From: Treponema socranskii subsp. socranskii VPI DR56BR1116 = ATCC 35536
GTDB taxonomy: Bacteria > Spirochaetota > Spirochaetia > Treponematales > Treponemataceae
DNA length: 64,000 bases
Assembly (NCBI RefSeq): GCF_000468115.1
Contig: NZ_AVQI01000080.1
Location: 114,707-178,706, forward strand
Direction: 5' to 3'
Below, piece after piece: positions 27,437-37,158 of this stretch. The position numbers and the translations under genes were made by a program. The notes beneath the pieces were generated by a model that worked only from the letters and a program-made list of their open reading frames with translations, searched no databases and had not been told where the DNA came from. Each line of letters begins with the position of its first letter. Positions within the stretch are counted from its first letter, which is position 1.

Positions 27437-28692
27437 AGCGCGGGGGCGCCGATTCGGGCGGCTCGTATTGCGCCGCACTTCGCAGGTATTTTTCCGCGTT
27501 TCGTCGGTATCTTTCCGTCTTGAAAAATCGTTTTACCGATTGTGCGCAATCCGTTCGGACAAAGCTTTTCGGCGCTTCTCTCCGCCCTCACGTTCTTACC
27601 CGCTATCTCGTGCGCGAGCTTTTGCTGTATTTTTCCGTCGCTTTTTTATTTTTCTTTACAATCTTTTTCGTCAATCAGATTTTGCTCATCGCGGAAAATA
27701 TTTTAAGGCAGGGCGCTCCCGTGTGGGACGTCGTAAAGCTTATGACGTACAGTCTTCCGTTTATCGTCGCGCAGTCTTCCCCCTTTGCCACTCTCGTCGG
27801 CTTTCTTATGTGTTTGGGACGCTTTATGAGCGACAACGAAATTATTATTTTCCGGGCATCGGGCTTCAGTTACGCTCACATTTTAACTCCGGTACTCGTC
27901 ATGGGGCTCGCCATTTCGATTGCGTCCTTTTTCGTAAACGATTATCTTTTGCCGCTCGGCACGATCCGCTACAACCGTCTGCGCCGTATGATTTTGTCGT
28001 CGAATCCCGCCGTCGCCCTCGAGTCTCATTCGGTAAAGCACCTCAATACAGCGACGCTCGTTACCGGAGATGTGTCCGACACGAAAGTTTCCGACCTCGT
28101 CATCATCGATACGGGAAGCGACGGGAGAGTGCGTGTCATTTCTGCAGGCGAATCGGAGCTGAAATCGGTGCGCAAAGAGGGCGTACTCATGCAGCTTACG
28201 ATGACCGATGCGCTCTCGCTCTTTTTAGGCGCGAATTCGTTTTCCGATTACGACCGGCTTTCATCGGATACGGTGACGTTCAATCTTTTTGAAAGCGCTT
28301 TTTTCAGCGACGGCGGAAGTACGAGCCCGCGTGAAATGACGTCTTACGATTTGGGAAGGGCGCTGCGCGATATGAAAAAAAACGCCGATACCGATAAACG
28401 CACGCTCAACAACTATACGCTCGAATACAATAAAAAATTTTCGCTGCCGTTCGGCTCGCTTTTTTTCGCGCTCCTCGCGCTGCCGCTTGCGTTTTTGTTC
28501 GGCAGGCAAAACGGACAGACGATAGGCATGATCGTCGGAATCATCATCAGCTTTTTGTATTGGACGATGATGATACTCGGCCAGTACGCGTCGAGCAGAA
28601 ACGGCTTTAACGGATTTTGGAGCATGTGGATTCCGAATATCGTTACGGGCGCGGCGGGGGCGGCGTTTTATATCGCGCTGAAAAAGCGATGA
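27433..28692 (+). CDS. LptF/LptG-family permease, first of two
   Basis: 419 residues of the YjgP/YjgQ family: one N-terminal and several C-terminal membrane segments flanking a periplasmic beta-rich domain (about 150-310). It starts by ATGA overlap with dut. The first 50 residues (Arg/Ser-rich) precede the family start [20 protein letters not shown], so the protein may begin later. With LptB it would extract lipid A-type glycolipid from the inner membrane; the partner is the next gene, and an LptD homologue lies at 53 kb. Which of the two is LptF or LptG is not clear. Confidence 0.88.
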   Translation: MKRGGADSGGSYCAALRRYFSAFRRYLSVLKNRFTDCAQSVRTKLFGASLRPHVLTRYLVRELLLYFSVAFLFFFTIFFVNQILLIAENILRQGAPVWDVVKLMTYSLPFIVAQSSPFATLVGFLMCLGRFMSDNEIIIFRASGFSYAHILTPVLVMGLAISIASFFVNDYLLPLGTIRYNRLRRMILSSNPAVALESHSVKHLNTATLVTGDVSDTKVSDLVIIDTGSDGRVRVISAGESELKSVRKEGVLMQLTMTDALSLFLGANSFSDYDRLSSDTVTFNLFESAFFSDGGSTSPREMTSYDLGRALRDMKKNADTDKRTLNNYTLEYNKKFSLPFGSLFFALLALPLAFLFGRQNGQTIGMIVGIIISFLYWTMMILGQYASSRNGFNGFWSMWIPNIVTGAAGAAFYIALKKR

Positions 28693-29759
28693 CGCTCGTA
28701 AAATATTTATTTAAACGGTTTTTGCCCGTCTTTTTAGGCGCCGTATTTTTTTCGGCGATCGTTTTAAATCTCGTCGATCTTTTGATAAACTTGTGGCGCT
28801 ATATTCAAAATCAAGTGCCGGCTTCCGTCGTGTTTAAAATCATGGCGCTCTATACGCCGAAAACGATTTGGTACGCCGTCCCCATGGGTATCCTCTTCGC
28901 TTCATCTTATACGCTGAGCGCTCTCTATGCGAACAACGAGCTTACGGCCGTGTTTGCCTCAGGAGTCTCTCTTTTCCGTTTTACAGCTCCGCTTTTACTT
29001 TTGTCGCTCGTTTTGAGTTTCGGTTTGTTTTTTCTCGACGACGCGCTCGCCGTCACTACCTATGCGCAAAAGCAAAAGCTGCAAAGCACCGTTTTGAATC
29101 AGGAAAAAACGCTCGACAACGATGCGATAGTCATCCTCGCCGAAGGGGGCAATCTCATCTATAAGGCCGCCGTCTACGACGATGCGCAAAAGCGGCTTTA
29201 CGATCTGTATTGTATTTTTCGAGGCGACGATAAAAAACTTGAAGCCGTCATTCACGCCGATTCCGCGCTGTGGGATACGGACTGCTGGAGACTGCAAAAC
29301 GCGGTGCAGTTTTCGCTTGCAGGCGGGACGGTTACGCGCAGTGTTCCCGACGCCGCTTTTACTTCCCGCCTTGCAGAACCCTTTGAAACGTTTCGGAACA
29401 ACGTCGTTTCGGTCGAAGAGGTTACGGTGCGCGAAGCGAAAGAATATATCGAACACTTGATGCGGACGGGGCTGCCGTTCGGAGAAGCGCTTTCGCTGTA
29501 CTACAAAAAGTTTGCGTTTCCGTTTATCGTGTTTATCGTCGTCTTCCTTTCAATCGGCCTTTCCGGGCGATCGAGAAAAAACGTCATGCTCATAAGTCTC
29601 GCGCTTTCGATCGGAGCTGCGGTTTTGTTTTACGTGACGCAGATGATTACGATGCTCCTTGCAAAGTTCGGTTATATAACCGCCTTTTCCGGAGCGTGGT
29701 TTCCGGTTATCCTGTTTATCATAGCGAGCGCCCTCCTTTTGCGCTTTACGAGGACATAA
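28689..29759 (+). CDS. LptF/LptG-family permease, second of two
   Basis: 356 residues starting at the ATG in an ATGA overlap with the preceding permease. Same topology: LVKYLFKRFLPVFLGAVFFS as first helix, a periplasmic domain at about 110-260, then three C-terminal helices. The family pattern KFAFPFIVFIVVFLSIGLS is present. Tandem arrangement fits an LptF/LptG heterodimer. Confidence 0.88.
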   Translation: MTLVKYLFKRFLPVFLGAVFFSAIVLNLVDLLINLWRYIQNQVPASVVFKIMALYTPKTIWYAVPMGILFASSYTLSALYANNELTAVFASGVSLFRFTAPLLLLSLVLSFGLFFLDDALAVTTYAQKQKLQSTVLNQEKTLDNDAIVILAEGGNLIYKAAVYDDAQKRLYDLYCIFRGDDKKLEAVIHADSALWDTDCWRLQNAVQFSLAGGTVTRSVPDAAFTSRLAEPFETFRNNVVSVEEVTVREAKEYIEHLMRTGLPFGEALSLYYKKFAFPFIVFIVVFLSIGLSGRSRKNVMLISLALSIGAAVLFYVTQMITMLLAKFGYITAFSGAWFPVILFIIASALLLRFTRT

Positions 29760-29761
29760 AA

Positions 29762-30895
29762 GTGAATATTTTTGAAGTGCACCATACGAGTTCCGACGGC
29801 TCGGCGCGGACGGGGCTGTTGACGCTGCCGCACGGCACTGTCCGAACTCCCGTCTTTATGCCGGTCGGAACGAATGCGACGGTCAAAGCCGTGTCGAAAG
29901 AATCGCTCGAAGAGATCGGCTTTGAAATCATCCTCGCCAATACCTACCACCTTTTTTTGCGCCCCGGCTCCGATTTGATAAAAGAAGCGGGCGGGCTGCA
30001 CGGTTTTTCGAAGTGGCAAAAAAATTTTCTCACCGATTCCGGCGGTTTCCAAGTGTTTTCGCTCGCAAAGCTTCGGAAGATCGGCGCTGAAGGCGTCGCG
30101 TTCCAAAGTCACATCGACGGTTCGCGGCACTTTTTTACGCCCGAAAACGTCGTTGAAACGCAGGCGAAATTCAACAGCGATATTCAAATGCAGCTCGACG
30201 TGTGCACGGGCTGGAATGAAGGCAGAAAAGAAGCCGAGCGCGCTCTGGCGATTACGACGGATTGGGCGAAGCGGGCGCTTTCGGAGTGGAAGCGGGAGAC
30301 CGAGCGCGGCTATCGCGGTTTTCTTTTTCCGATCGTTCAGGGTAATTTTTTTGAAGATCTCCGCAAAGAAAGCGCTCTCTTCGTTTCGTCTCTCGATACG
30401 GCGGGCATCGCGATCGGCGGTCTTTCCGTCGGAGAACCCGCTGAAGAGTTCGCACGCTTTTTGCAGTATACGGTGCAATACTTACCCGAAGCGAAACCGA
30501 AATACGTTATGGGAATCGGTACGCCCGAATACATACTCGAAGCGGTCGCCTCCGGCATCGATATGTTCGACTGCGTGCTTCCGACGCGCAATGCGCGCAA
30601 CGGTTCGTACTTTACGCACGACGGTATGCTGTCGATAAAACAGGAACGCTTTGCGCACGATTTTTCTCCGATAGATGCCGAGTGCACGTGCAAAGTGTGC
30701 CGCACCTATTCCCGCGCCTATCTCCGTCACCTTTTCAAAGAGCAGGAAATACTCAGTGCGATGCTTTCATCGTATCACAATCTCTATTTTCTTCACGCGA
30801 TGATGGGCGAAATCCGTAACGCGATCGAAGAGAACAGGTTTTTAGAGTATAAGCGCGATTTTCTTGCGCGATTCGGCACCGGAACCATCCGATAA
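29762..30895 (+). CDS. tgt: Queuine tRNA-ribosyltransferase
   Basis: 377 residues from the GTG at 29762, two bases after the permease stop and with GAGGAC as ribosome-binding site. The active-site block DSGGFQVFS, the substrate-binding GGLSVGEP and the zinc site CTCKVC ... H (Cys-x-Cys-x2-Cys with a distal His) are all present, as is the nucleophile Asp in MFDCVLPTRNARNG. It exchanges guanine-34 for a queuosine precursor in GUN-anticodon tRNAs. Confidence 0.97.
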   Translation: MNIFEVHHTSSDGSARTGLLTLPHGTVRTPVFMPVGTNATVKAVSKESLEEIGFEIILANTYHLFLRPGSDLIKEAGGLHGFSKWQKNFLTDSGGFQVFSLAKLRKIGAEGVAFQSHIDGSRHFFTPENVVETQAKFNSDIQMQLDVCTGWNEGRKEAERALAITTDWAKRALSEWKRETERGYRGFLFPIVQGNFFEDLRKESALFVSSLDTAGIAIGGLSVGEPAEEFARFLQYTVQYLPEAKPKYVMGIGTPEYILEAVASGIDMFDCVLPTRNARNGSYFTHDGMLSIKQERFAHDFSPIDAECTCKVCRTYSRAYLRHLFKEQEILSAMLSSYHNLYFLHAMMGEIRNAIEENRFLEYKRDFLARFGTGTIR

Positions 30896-30936
30896 TATAA
30901 ACAACGGATAATAAATCACCGGATCGAGGATTGGCT

Positions 30937-32451
30937 ATGAAGATACACTATGCCGCAGCTGCCCTGACTTTTTTTGTGCTGCAGCCCTTTTGCCGTGTTC
31001 CCGCCGCTATGAACGCTTCGGCTTTTGCCCAAAGCGCTTCGACTTCTTCGGCGCAAAGCGCGGCACCGGCCGGAACTTCTGTCGACGGCGCTTCCAAATT
31101 CAAAAAAGCCGTCACGATACCTCAGGCAAAGCGCCCGGCAGCTCCCGATAAAGAAAAGAGCGAAAAAGCCGCTCTTTCCGATAAAAGCCCCGACACTGTA
31201 AAAGAATACCGCGATACGTTCCGCTACGGTGTGTCGCCCGAAATCACGTCGCTTTTGCAAAAGTGCATAGACAACGACGATCCCCGCTTTTCGGACGACG
31301 CGTACGATTTATTTCATACGACGCGCTCTTCGCAAGTGCGCGAAAAGATTCTCGAATATTTTACGCATCTGAAAGATCCGTGTTTGGAGGATTATGCCGT
31401 CGGCGTTTTGGACGATCCCTACGATACGAAAAACAGCACGGTCGAAGCGGTGTTCCGCTACGTTTCTGCGGTAAAGTGCAAAGAAGCGCTTCCGGCAGTT
31501 CTCGCCCTTTTGGATACGGACAGCGACGCGTATTTTCAAGCCGCGCTTACGACGATCGGAGAAATCGGCGGGCCGGAAGAAGCGCAGTATCTTGCCGGCT
31601 ATATCGACCGCGATGATTTGACCGTGCCTCAAAAACAAGCGCTCGCTCGCGTGCTCGGAAAACTGCATGCAACTGAAACGTGGGCGAAGCTCGTTTCGAT
31701 TGCGCAAAATGAAGACGAAAACGCTTTTGTGCGGATGTACGCAGCGGAAGCGATCGGCGCGATGCAAAAAAGCGAATCGATTCCGATCCTTGCCGAACTC
31801 TACGAATCATCCGATCCGAATTTCCGCCAGTACGTCATAAAAGGATTGTCTCACTATCCCGGAAGCGATGAGGCGAAAGAAGTCATCGTGCAGGGCATCC
31901 GCGACGAACACTATAAAGTGCGCCTCGAAGCGATAGCCGCAGTAAAAAAACTCAAATTTACCGAAGCGTCTCCGTACCTCGTCTACCGTGCAAAAAACGA
32001 TAAAGAAAAAGTCGTCAAAACTGCGTGTTACGATGCGCTCGCATCCCTCGGCACAAAAGACGGAAACGGCTGCCTCATAGAGATCGTCTCCGATCCGAAG
32101 TCAGGCGATACGGCAAAGGTGGATGCGGCAAAAGCGCTCGTTTCTCAAGGCTCGGTCGGTGAAAAAGAGATACTCGCCCTTGCCGGAGAAACGCTCAAAG
32201 ACGATAGACGGAAGCAGCTCCGCTACGCGCTCGGAAAACTTTTTGCAAAGTACGCGCGAGCGGGCTATGCGGATATCTGCCGCGATTTTTTGCTTTCAAA
32301 AGATGCGGCGACGGTGAGTCTCGGCCTCGATATGTACGCTAAAGCGAAATACGCTTCCGCTTCCGCCGCCGTCGTCTCTCTTGCGAACGATAAAAAATCG
32401 GGGGCAAACGGAGGACGCGCTCGGAAGATTCTCGGCATGAGCGAAGAGTAG
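30937..32451 (+). CDS. Secreted HEAT-repeat protein
   Basis: About 504 residues from the ATG at 30937, six bases after GAGGA. An N-terminal signal peptide (KIHYAAAALTFFVLQPFC) is followed by an Ala/Ser/Lys/Pro-rich linker (about 30-85) and then by about ten HEAT/PBS-lyase-type helical repeats (for example YEDVRK-like units DEHYKVRLEAIAAVKKLKF). Probably a periplasmic scaffold. Not recognised beyond that. It converges with the M20 gene; the 129-base gap between them shows no strong terminator. Confidence 0.75.
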   Translation: MKIHYAAAALTFFVLQPFCRVPAAMNASAFAQSASTSSAQSAAPAGTSVDGASKFKKAVTIPQAKRPAAPDKEKSEKAALSDKSPDTVKEYRDTFRYGVSPEITSLLQKCIDNDDPRFSDDAYDLFHTTRSSQVREKILEYFTHLKDPCLEDYAVGVLDDPYDTKNSTVEAVFRYVSAVKCKEALPAVLALLDTDSDAYFQAALTTIGEIGGPEEAQYLAGYIDRDDLTVPQKQALARVLGKLHATETWAKLVSIAQNEDENAFVRMYAAEAIGAMQKSESIPILAELYESSDPNFRQYVIKGLSHYPGSDEAKEVIVQGIRDEHYKVRLEAIAAVKKLKFTEASPYLVYRAKNDKEKVVKTACYDALASLGTKDGNGCLIEIVSDPKSGDTAKVDAAKALVSQGSVGEKEILALAGETLKDDRRKQLRYALGKLFAKYARAGYADICRDFLLSKDAATVSLGLDMYAKAKYASASAAVVSLANDKKSGANGGRARKILGMSEE

Positions 32452-32580
32452 GGGACGATTGTTTTACCTGTGTTTACCGCACGGGGCTTTTCGATTGCCT
32501 TGCCGACGGGACGATAGGCTCGAATCGATCTTATCAATTGCACTTTGTTTGCATTTGATGCATGGGGGTAGCGGTACCGA

Positions 32581-33735
32581 TTATTTTCTTCGTATAAAAT
32601 CGATATAAAATCGAACGGCATTTGCCAGTGCCGATTCGTCCATATCGAATTTACTGCTGTGGTGCGCGTACCCGATCCCTTTCGCTTCGTTTCTGATACC
32701 GATAAATGCATAGAAACCGGGGAATTCCTGCAAATAACAAGCGTAATTATCCGATCCCATAATTTTTTCAAACGGAATGACGTTTTCGTTCCCGAAAACG
32801 GCTTCGGCCGCCGGCAGCGCTTTTTCGACGGAAGCGGCGTCGTTTACGACCGGCGGAAGTTCGGCGAGCGTTTTCCATTCGACTTTTGCCCCCGTCAATA
32901 TTTCCGCCGCTTTACAGCTTCGGTCGACGATGGAAAACAGATGTGCTTTTCCACTATCCGAAAAATACCGCATCGTTCCGCCGAGTTCTGCCCGGTCGGG
33001 AATGATATTGGTCGCCGTTCCGCTGTGAAACGATCCGAAGCTGAGCGTACTGTGCCGCAGCGGATTGAATTCCCTGTCTTTAATACGGAACGCTTCCCCG
33101 ATAATGAGTGCGCCTGCATTTATGGGATCGATCCCCTGATCGGGCCTTGATCCGTGACAGCTTTTTCCCGTTACGGTAATGTGAAAGCTCGTCATTCCGG
33201 CCATAACCGCGCCTGCTTGCAGCGCCATTTTACCGGCGGGGATATCCGCCCATAGATGCGAACTGATGACGGCTTCCAACTTTCCGACGGTTTTAAGATA
33301 CGCGATGATCGCTTCGTGTCCCTGCGCGATTTCTTCGGCTTGCTGAAAACACAGATAGACGGTACCGGCAAGTTCGGCGCGCATGGCTGCAAGCTCGCGA
33401 GCGAAAGCCAAAAGAATCGCAATGTGCCCGTCATGACCGCATGCGTGCATACAGCCTTCGTGCGTCGATTTAAAAGAGAGACCGGTATCTTCGTCGATAG
33501 GCAGTGCATCGATATCGGCACGAAACGCATAGGTTTTACCGGGCAGATCGCCTTTGATACATGCAACCGTTCCGTATTCGCCGACCGGTTCATACGACAC
33601 ACCCGATTTTTTCAGTTCGTCCCGAATGTTTTCGGCCGTTTCTTTTTCCTTTAAAGAAAGTTCCGGTATTTTGTGAAAGCGCCGCCGTTGAGCGACAACG
33701 TATTCTTCCATATCTTTCAGCATAGTATTGCCCAT
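32581..33735 (-). CDS. M20-family amidohydrolase (HipO/AmhX-like)
   Basis: 384 residues of the M20D type. Metal and catalytic motifs: RADIDALPI, MHACGHDGHIAILL, and QQAEEIAQG with the Glu-Glu pair; a late HHSSKFDMDE supplies another His. The dimerisation domain lies in the middle. Members remove N-acyl or N-carbamoyl groups from amino acids or cleave aminobenzoyl-glutamate-type amides. It is the last gene of the catabolic-looking cluster, 53 bases after the amidohydrolase, which suggests it frees an amino acid at the end of a degradation route. Substrate unknown. Confidence 0.88.
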   Translation of the reverse strand: MGNTMLKDMEEYVVAQRRRFHKIPELSLKEKETAENIRDELKKSGVSYEPVGEYGTVACIKGDLPGKTYAFRADIDALPIDEDTGLSFKSTHEGCMHACGHDGHIAILLAFARELAAMRAELAGTVYLCFQQAEEIAQGHEAIIAYLKTVGKLEAVISSHLWADIPAGKMALQAGAVMAGMTSFHITVTGKSCHGSRPDQGIDPINAGALIIGEAFRIKDREFNPLRHSTLSFGSFHSGTATNIIPDRAELGGTMRYFSDSGKAHLFSIVDRSCKAAEILTGAKVEWKTLAELPPVVNDAASVEKALPAAEAVFGNENVIPFEKIMGSDNYACYLQEFPGFYAFIGIRNEAKGIGYAHHSSKFDMDESALANAVRFYIDFIRRK

Positions 33736-33788
33736 AAAAAAATTATATATCTAAAGAAAATCTCAAAACCGGGAATTTCCGCAAGTTT

Positions 33789-35318
33789 TCATTTGTTTAC
33801 CCACACGGTTTTTCCGCGGTAAACGGTTTCCAAAATTTGTATCTTATCCAGCTTGTCTTTCGGATGCTCCAGAGGATTATCGGATAAAATGACAAAGTTC
33901 GCTTCTTTTCCCGCTTTTATGCTTCCCCGTTCATCTTCTTCAAAACCGAGGTAAGCCGCGTCGATGGTGACCATTCTCAACGCTTCTTTTACGCTGATCC
34001 TTGACGCGGGTACGCTGAGATTGACGGCCGCATGAATACCCAACAGAGGATTCATCGAAGTTACCGGCGAATCCGAACCGCCTCCGACGATTATTCTTCT
34101 ATCCAAAACAGGGCGCAATGCGCATCTCATGGCAGCCCGTTCCGGCCCGATGTGAGGTACGTAAGTGTCGGACGGCCAATAGTAGTCGAATATGGGCTGC
34201 ATAGCCAAGGTTACTTTCAAATCTTTTGCAAAATCCATCAAGTCATACGCGGAAACTTCAAAGTGCTCAACCCTGTGTCTGTGATTTTCTCTCGGAAATT
34301 CGGTTAAGACTTTTTTATACGCCTTTAGTGCCTGCTCTATAGCGGCGTCTCCGATCGCATGCATACAAATTTGCAGTCCCGCTTTATGCGCTTCTCTGAA
34401 AAAATTCTCCAGCCGTTCTTGCGTAAAATAAAGGTTACCGTAGTTTTTGGGATTATCGATATACGGCTCGCGGAAAGCGGCGGTACCCGGTTCAACGTCA
34501 CCGTCTAAAATACAGCTAAAACATCCGCCGATTTGTTTTAAGCCGAGTCTTACGACTTCTTCTACGTTGGTAGTTTGATAATAAATTCTCAAGTGAAAAG
34601 GAATTTCCTCTTTATCCCGCAAAAGAGCCAATACGTCGGGATCGTTTACGGGACTTCGGCCTTCCATCGTATGGACAGCCGTGATCCCGTTGCTGATACA
34701 TTCGTGTATCATCTTTTCCCGCGCTTTCTTTTTTTGCTCTTCGGACATCAATTTCGGCGGCAGCGAATACGCAAAGAGATTGGCTTCGTTCCGTAAAAAT
34801 CCTTCCGCCTTGTCTTCTTCGCTTATGGCAATTCCCGCATTTTTCGCTTCTTCAATAATCAATTTCAGAGCTTTGGTATTAACAAAAGTTCCGTGTGTTC
34901 CCGCAGTTCGCAAAAATACCGGATGATCGGGAACGGCTTTATCCATCTCTGCCAATGTAATAGGCCTGTTTTCCGCAATCGGGTGTCCGCCGTATCCGTT
35001 TATAAACAAAACTTCGTCTTTTGAAGCTTTATCCGCTTCTTGCCGAAGCCCCGCTACAATTTCCGCTATTGAGGATGCTTCAAAAAGCGACGGTTGCGTC
35101 ATCATTTCGCCGGAAAAACTCATATGACAATGAGAATCTATAAATCCGGGTACAAGCGTTTTTCCGTTAAGGTTAATTAATTCCGCATCGGGATACTTTT
35201 CTTTTGCTTCCCGTTCACAGCCGACAAATACGATCTTATCGTTTTCAAATACTACGGCTTCTTGGGTATCGTCCGTATCCATCGTCAAAACAGTTCCGCC
35301 GAAAAACATTTTTTTCAT
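33789..35318 (-). CDS. YtcJ-type amidohydrolase (amidohydrolase_3)
   Basis: 509 residues; start chosen at the ATG at 35318, seven bases after AAGGAAGG. The metal-binding HxH is in GFIDSHCHMSFSG, and conserved GYGGHP, HAIGDAAIEQAL and RVEHFE segments complete the binuclear centre; GGGSDSPVTSMNPLLGI is the usual late Asp motif. Hydrolyses an amide, imide or cyclic amide. A second, distinct member is at 39124. Its mRNA begins with the three-hairpin leader at 35336-35429, which suggests an additional control point inside the cluster. Confidence 0.88.
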   Translation of the reverse strand: MKKMFFGGTVLTMDTDDTQEAVVFENDKIVFVGCEREAKEKYPDAELINLNGKTLVPGFIDSHCHMSFSGEMMTQPSLFEASSIAEIVAGLRQEADKASKDEVLFINGYGGHPIAENRPITLAEMDKAVPDHPVFLRTAGTHGTFVNTKALKLIIEEAKNAGIAISEEDKAEGFLRNEANLFAYSLPPKLMSEEQKKKAREKMIHECISNGITAVHTMEGRSPVNDPDVLALLRDKEEIPFHLRIYYQTTNVEEVVRLGLKQIGGCFSCILDGDVEPGTAAFREPYIDNPKNYGNLYFTQERLENFFREAHKAGLQICMHAIGDAAIEQALKAYKKVLTEFPRENHRHRVEHFEVSAYDLMDFAKDLKVTLAMQPIFDYYWPSDTYVPHIGPERAAMRCALRPVLDRRIIVGGGSDSPVTSMNPLLGIHAAVNLSVPASRISVKEALRMVTIDAAYLGFEEDERGSIKAGKEANFVILSDNPLEHPKDKLDKIQILETVYRGKTVWVNK

Positions 35319-35335
35319 AATTGAACCTTCCTTAA

Positions 35336-35429
35336 AATTATACAGTGAGTAAATCTTCAGATTTAGGAGCTGTATAATTAGTGCGCACGAGCGCACACGT
35401 ACATACGCGAGTTTTCAAAAGAAAACTCG
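35336..35429 (-). promoter_or_regulatory. Three-hairpin 5' leader, copy A
   Basis: On the minus strand, in order: hairpin 1 CGAGTTTTC-TTTT-GAAAACTCG (35429-35408), hairpin 2 GTGCGC-TCGT-GCGCAC (35396-35381) and a long hairpin 3 with a 10-bp base (AATTATACAG with CTGTATAATT, 35379-35336) and an apical AAATC-TGAA-GATTT. The ribosome-binding site follows directly. The same order, the nearly identical hairpin 2 and the same C-TGAA-G apex occur at 61605-61697 before an unrelated gene. It may be a riboswitch, a protein-binding leader or a mobile leader module. Confidence 0.7.
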
Positions 35430-35574
35430 AAGTTAAAAGCGCCGAACAATCCGTATTCGGATTAACCGGCAGCCGATTTCTTAAACCCGTATTGTGAAAA
35501 CGCAGGGACGGCCGATACGCGCATCGATAATTTTTTTGCAAAAGAATTCGCGCACAGCTCGTCCCCGTTTTCCG

Positions 35575-36585
35575 CTACCGTTTGCTGTACTTTTCGGCGT
35601 ACTTCCTTACTTCGTCAAGCCGTTTGTATCCTACTTGCGGAGGAACGGTACAATCGGCACCTATGATAACGCCGACGCTTCCCGCATCCGCTATTATTTC
35701 CTTTACGCGGTTTTCGATTTCGGCATCGCTTCCAATATCGAGCATCGTTCCTTTGCTGTTTGCAAATCCGCCCAAAACGCACGCGCCGCCGAAGAATTTT
35801 TTTCCTTCCGACAGCGGGACTTTTTCGGTATAGACAGCCCAATTATACACTTTTGCCTTATACTCTTTATAAAAAGACAAATCGTTCGTAGAACTTCCGT
35901 AGCCGCATATATGCAGAATATTGTTGTCCCATAGTTTGTTTATTGCGTTCAAACCCTGAAGATCGGATTCCATCACATACCGCTTGTGGAAGTTCAAATC
36001 GGCTTTTTCGGATTGTACGCTTTGTACGCTGTAGTAAATGCCGTCTACGCTTGTATTCTTTTTGATTTTATCCGCGAGAACCGACACGTCTTTCGCGATT
36101 TCCAAAGATGCGGCGAGCATCGCTTCGGGATCTTCGTTGAACAGCTGCACGAATAATTCAGGGCGCTTTTTATAGCATTCGGTGTACAGGCGGATATAAT
36201 TGAACGGTGCAAAGATGTTGTAAAAGGCTGCGATTTCGCCGTCGAAATGTTTGAGAATTTCGTTGATCATATCGACTTGCTTATCATACCACGGAGAAGA
36301 CGCTCCGATGGATTTGATTTTTTTTATGTCGTCGATAGTGTTAATATCGTTTTCCATGATCGACGGGTGTCCGAAAAAACCGTCCGACATGATTTTTACC
36401 ATATCCGGCTTGAGGTCGTCGTACAGCTTTTTGGTGCCGTCGATTGTCGCCTGAACGATCCCTTCATCCATAAGTCCCCGGAATTGCCGATATTCGTCGG
36501 CAAAGTGCCACCAAAACCCTACGGGAACGCGATTGACGGCTTTGTTGTCAAACGCGTCCAAAATCAGTTTTTTCTTTTCTTTCAT
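35575..36585 (-). CDS. UroD-superfamily protein, corrinoid/thiol methyltransferase type
   Basis: 336 residues of the uroporphyrinogen decarboxylase superfamily. It carries His225-x-Cys227 (LHICG) and Cys312 (GADC), an H-x-C-x84-C pattern like the zinc site of MtaA/CmuA methyltransferases, and not the substrate Asp/Arg set of heme-pathway HemE. The neighbourhood has no heme genes. Zinc-activated thiol or cobamide methyl transfer is therefore the better guess; no corrinoid protein is encoded in the window. It follows the ATC-hydrolase-like gene by 22 bases and has a GGAGG-type ribosome-binding site. Confidence 0.75.
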   Translation of the reverse strand: MKEKKKLILDAFDNKAVNRVPVGFWWHFADEYRQFRGLMDEGIVQATIDGTKKLYDDLKPDMVKIMSDGFFGHPSIMENDINTIDDIKKIKSIGASSPWYDKQVDMINEILKHFDGEIAAFYNIFAPFNYIRLYTECYKKRPELFVQLFNEDPEAMLAASLEIAKDVSVLADKIKKNTSVDGIYYSVQSVQSEKADLNFHKRYVMESDLQGLNAINKLWDNNILHICGYGSSTNDLSFYKEYKAKVYNWAVYTEKVPLSEGKKFFGGACVLGGFANSKGTMLDIGSDAEIENRVKEIIADAGSVGVIIGADCTVPPQVGYKRLDEVRKYAEKYSKR

Positions 36586-36607
36586 TGTCTACCTCCATAA
36601 AAGTTTT

Positions 36608-37105
36608 TTACGATTCGGTATTGTGCTTGTTCGGCTGCTTGATTCTGATTTCACATATCGGGTCTCCCTTTGCAATCGTTTTTCCCAATTTAAAATCAAG
36701 CCCCAACACTTCGCATATCCCTCTGTCGCCGTCCATAGCGATATCGCACAGGAGTGCGATTTCGTCATCGCTTGCCCCGATTTTTTTCCATGCCGACACC
36801 AAAGGGCAATAATGGAAATCCACGCTCAAATCTCTCTCAGTGCATGTATCCTCCATTTGAAAAATATCCTTAACATTGTCATTGACGAATTCTTTGTGGA
36901 ATATTTCAAAATCGTCGGTGTGTGTAAATTTGTGGGCGCCGTGAAAATTGCCGCATTTTTTTATGGCTTTACGCGCGAAGTCTTCGCTCAAGCCCGCTGA
37001 CACGGCTTCTTTGTACAGCACATAAAGCCACAAAGCCCTATGTTCAAATGCGTTTCTCATATCTTCGATATGACGTCCTTTAAATTCGGATTTGTTTTTT
37101 ATCAT
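36608..37105 (-). CDS. L-2-amino-thiazoline-4-carboxylate hydrolase-family protein
   Basis: 165 residues, small soluble protein. The arrangement EHRALWLYVLYKEA ... CGNFHGAHKF ... DFHYCPLVSAWKKIG ... LLCDIAMDGDRGI resembles the ATC hydrolase family (PF14196), which opens a thiazoline ring in cysteine-yielding pathways of Pseudomonas; many homologues have other, undefined substrates. It sits between the M28 peptidase and the UroD-like gene. Assignment is by overall resemblance from memory; no active-site residues are claimed. Confidence 0.6.
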   Translation of the reverse strand: MIKNKSEFKGRHIEDMRNAFEHRALWLYVLYKEAVSAGLSEDFARKAIKKCGNFHGAHKFTHTDDFEIFHKEFVNDNVKDIFQMEDTCTERDLSVDFHYCPLVSAWKKIGASDDEIALLCDIAMDGDRGICEVLGLDFKLGKTIAKGDPICEIRIKQPNKHNTES

Positions 37106-37158
37106 TTGCCACCTCCATGATAAACCGTTTTAAAATCCCGTTTTCGAAAACGCGTCGG

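Noticed and set aside
35440..35470. Another leader hairpin (AATCCG-TATT-CGGATT)
   Set aside because: The perfect 6-bp hairpin is real, but it is absent from the other leader and may simply be a weak terminator or chance.
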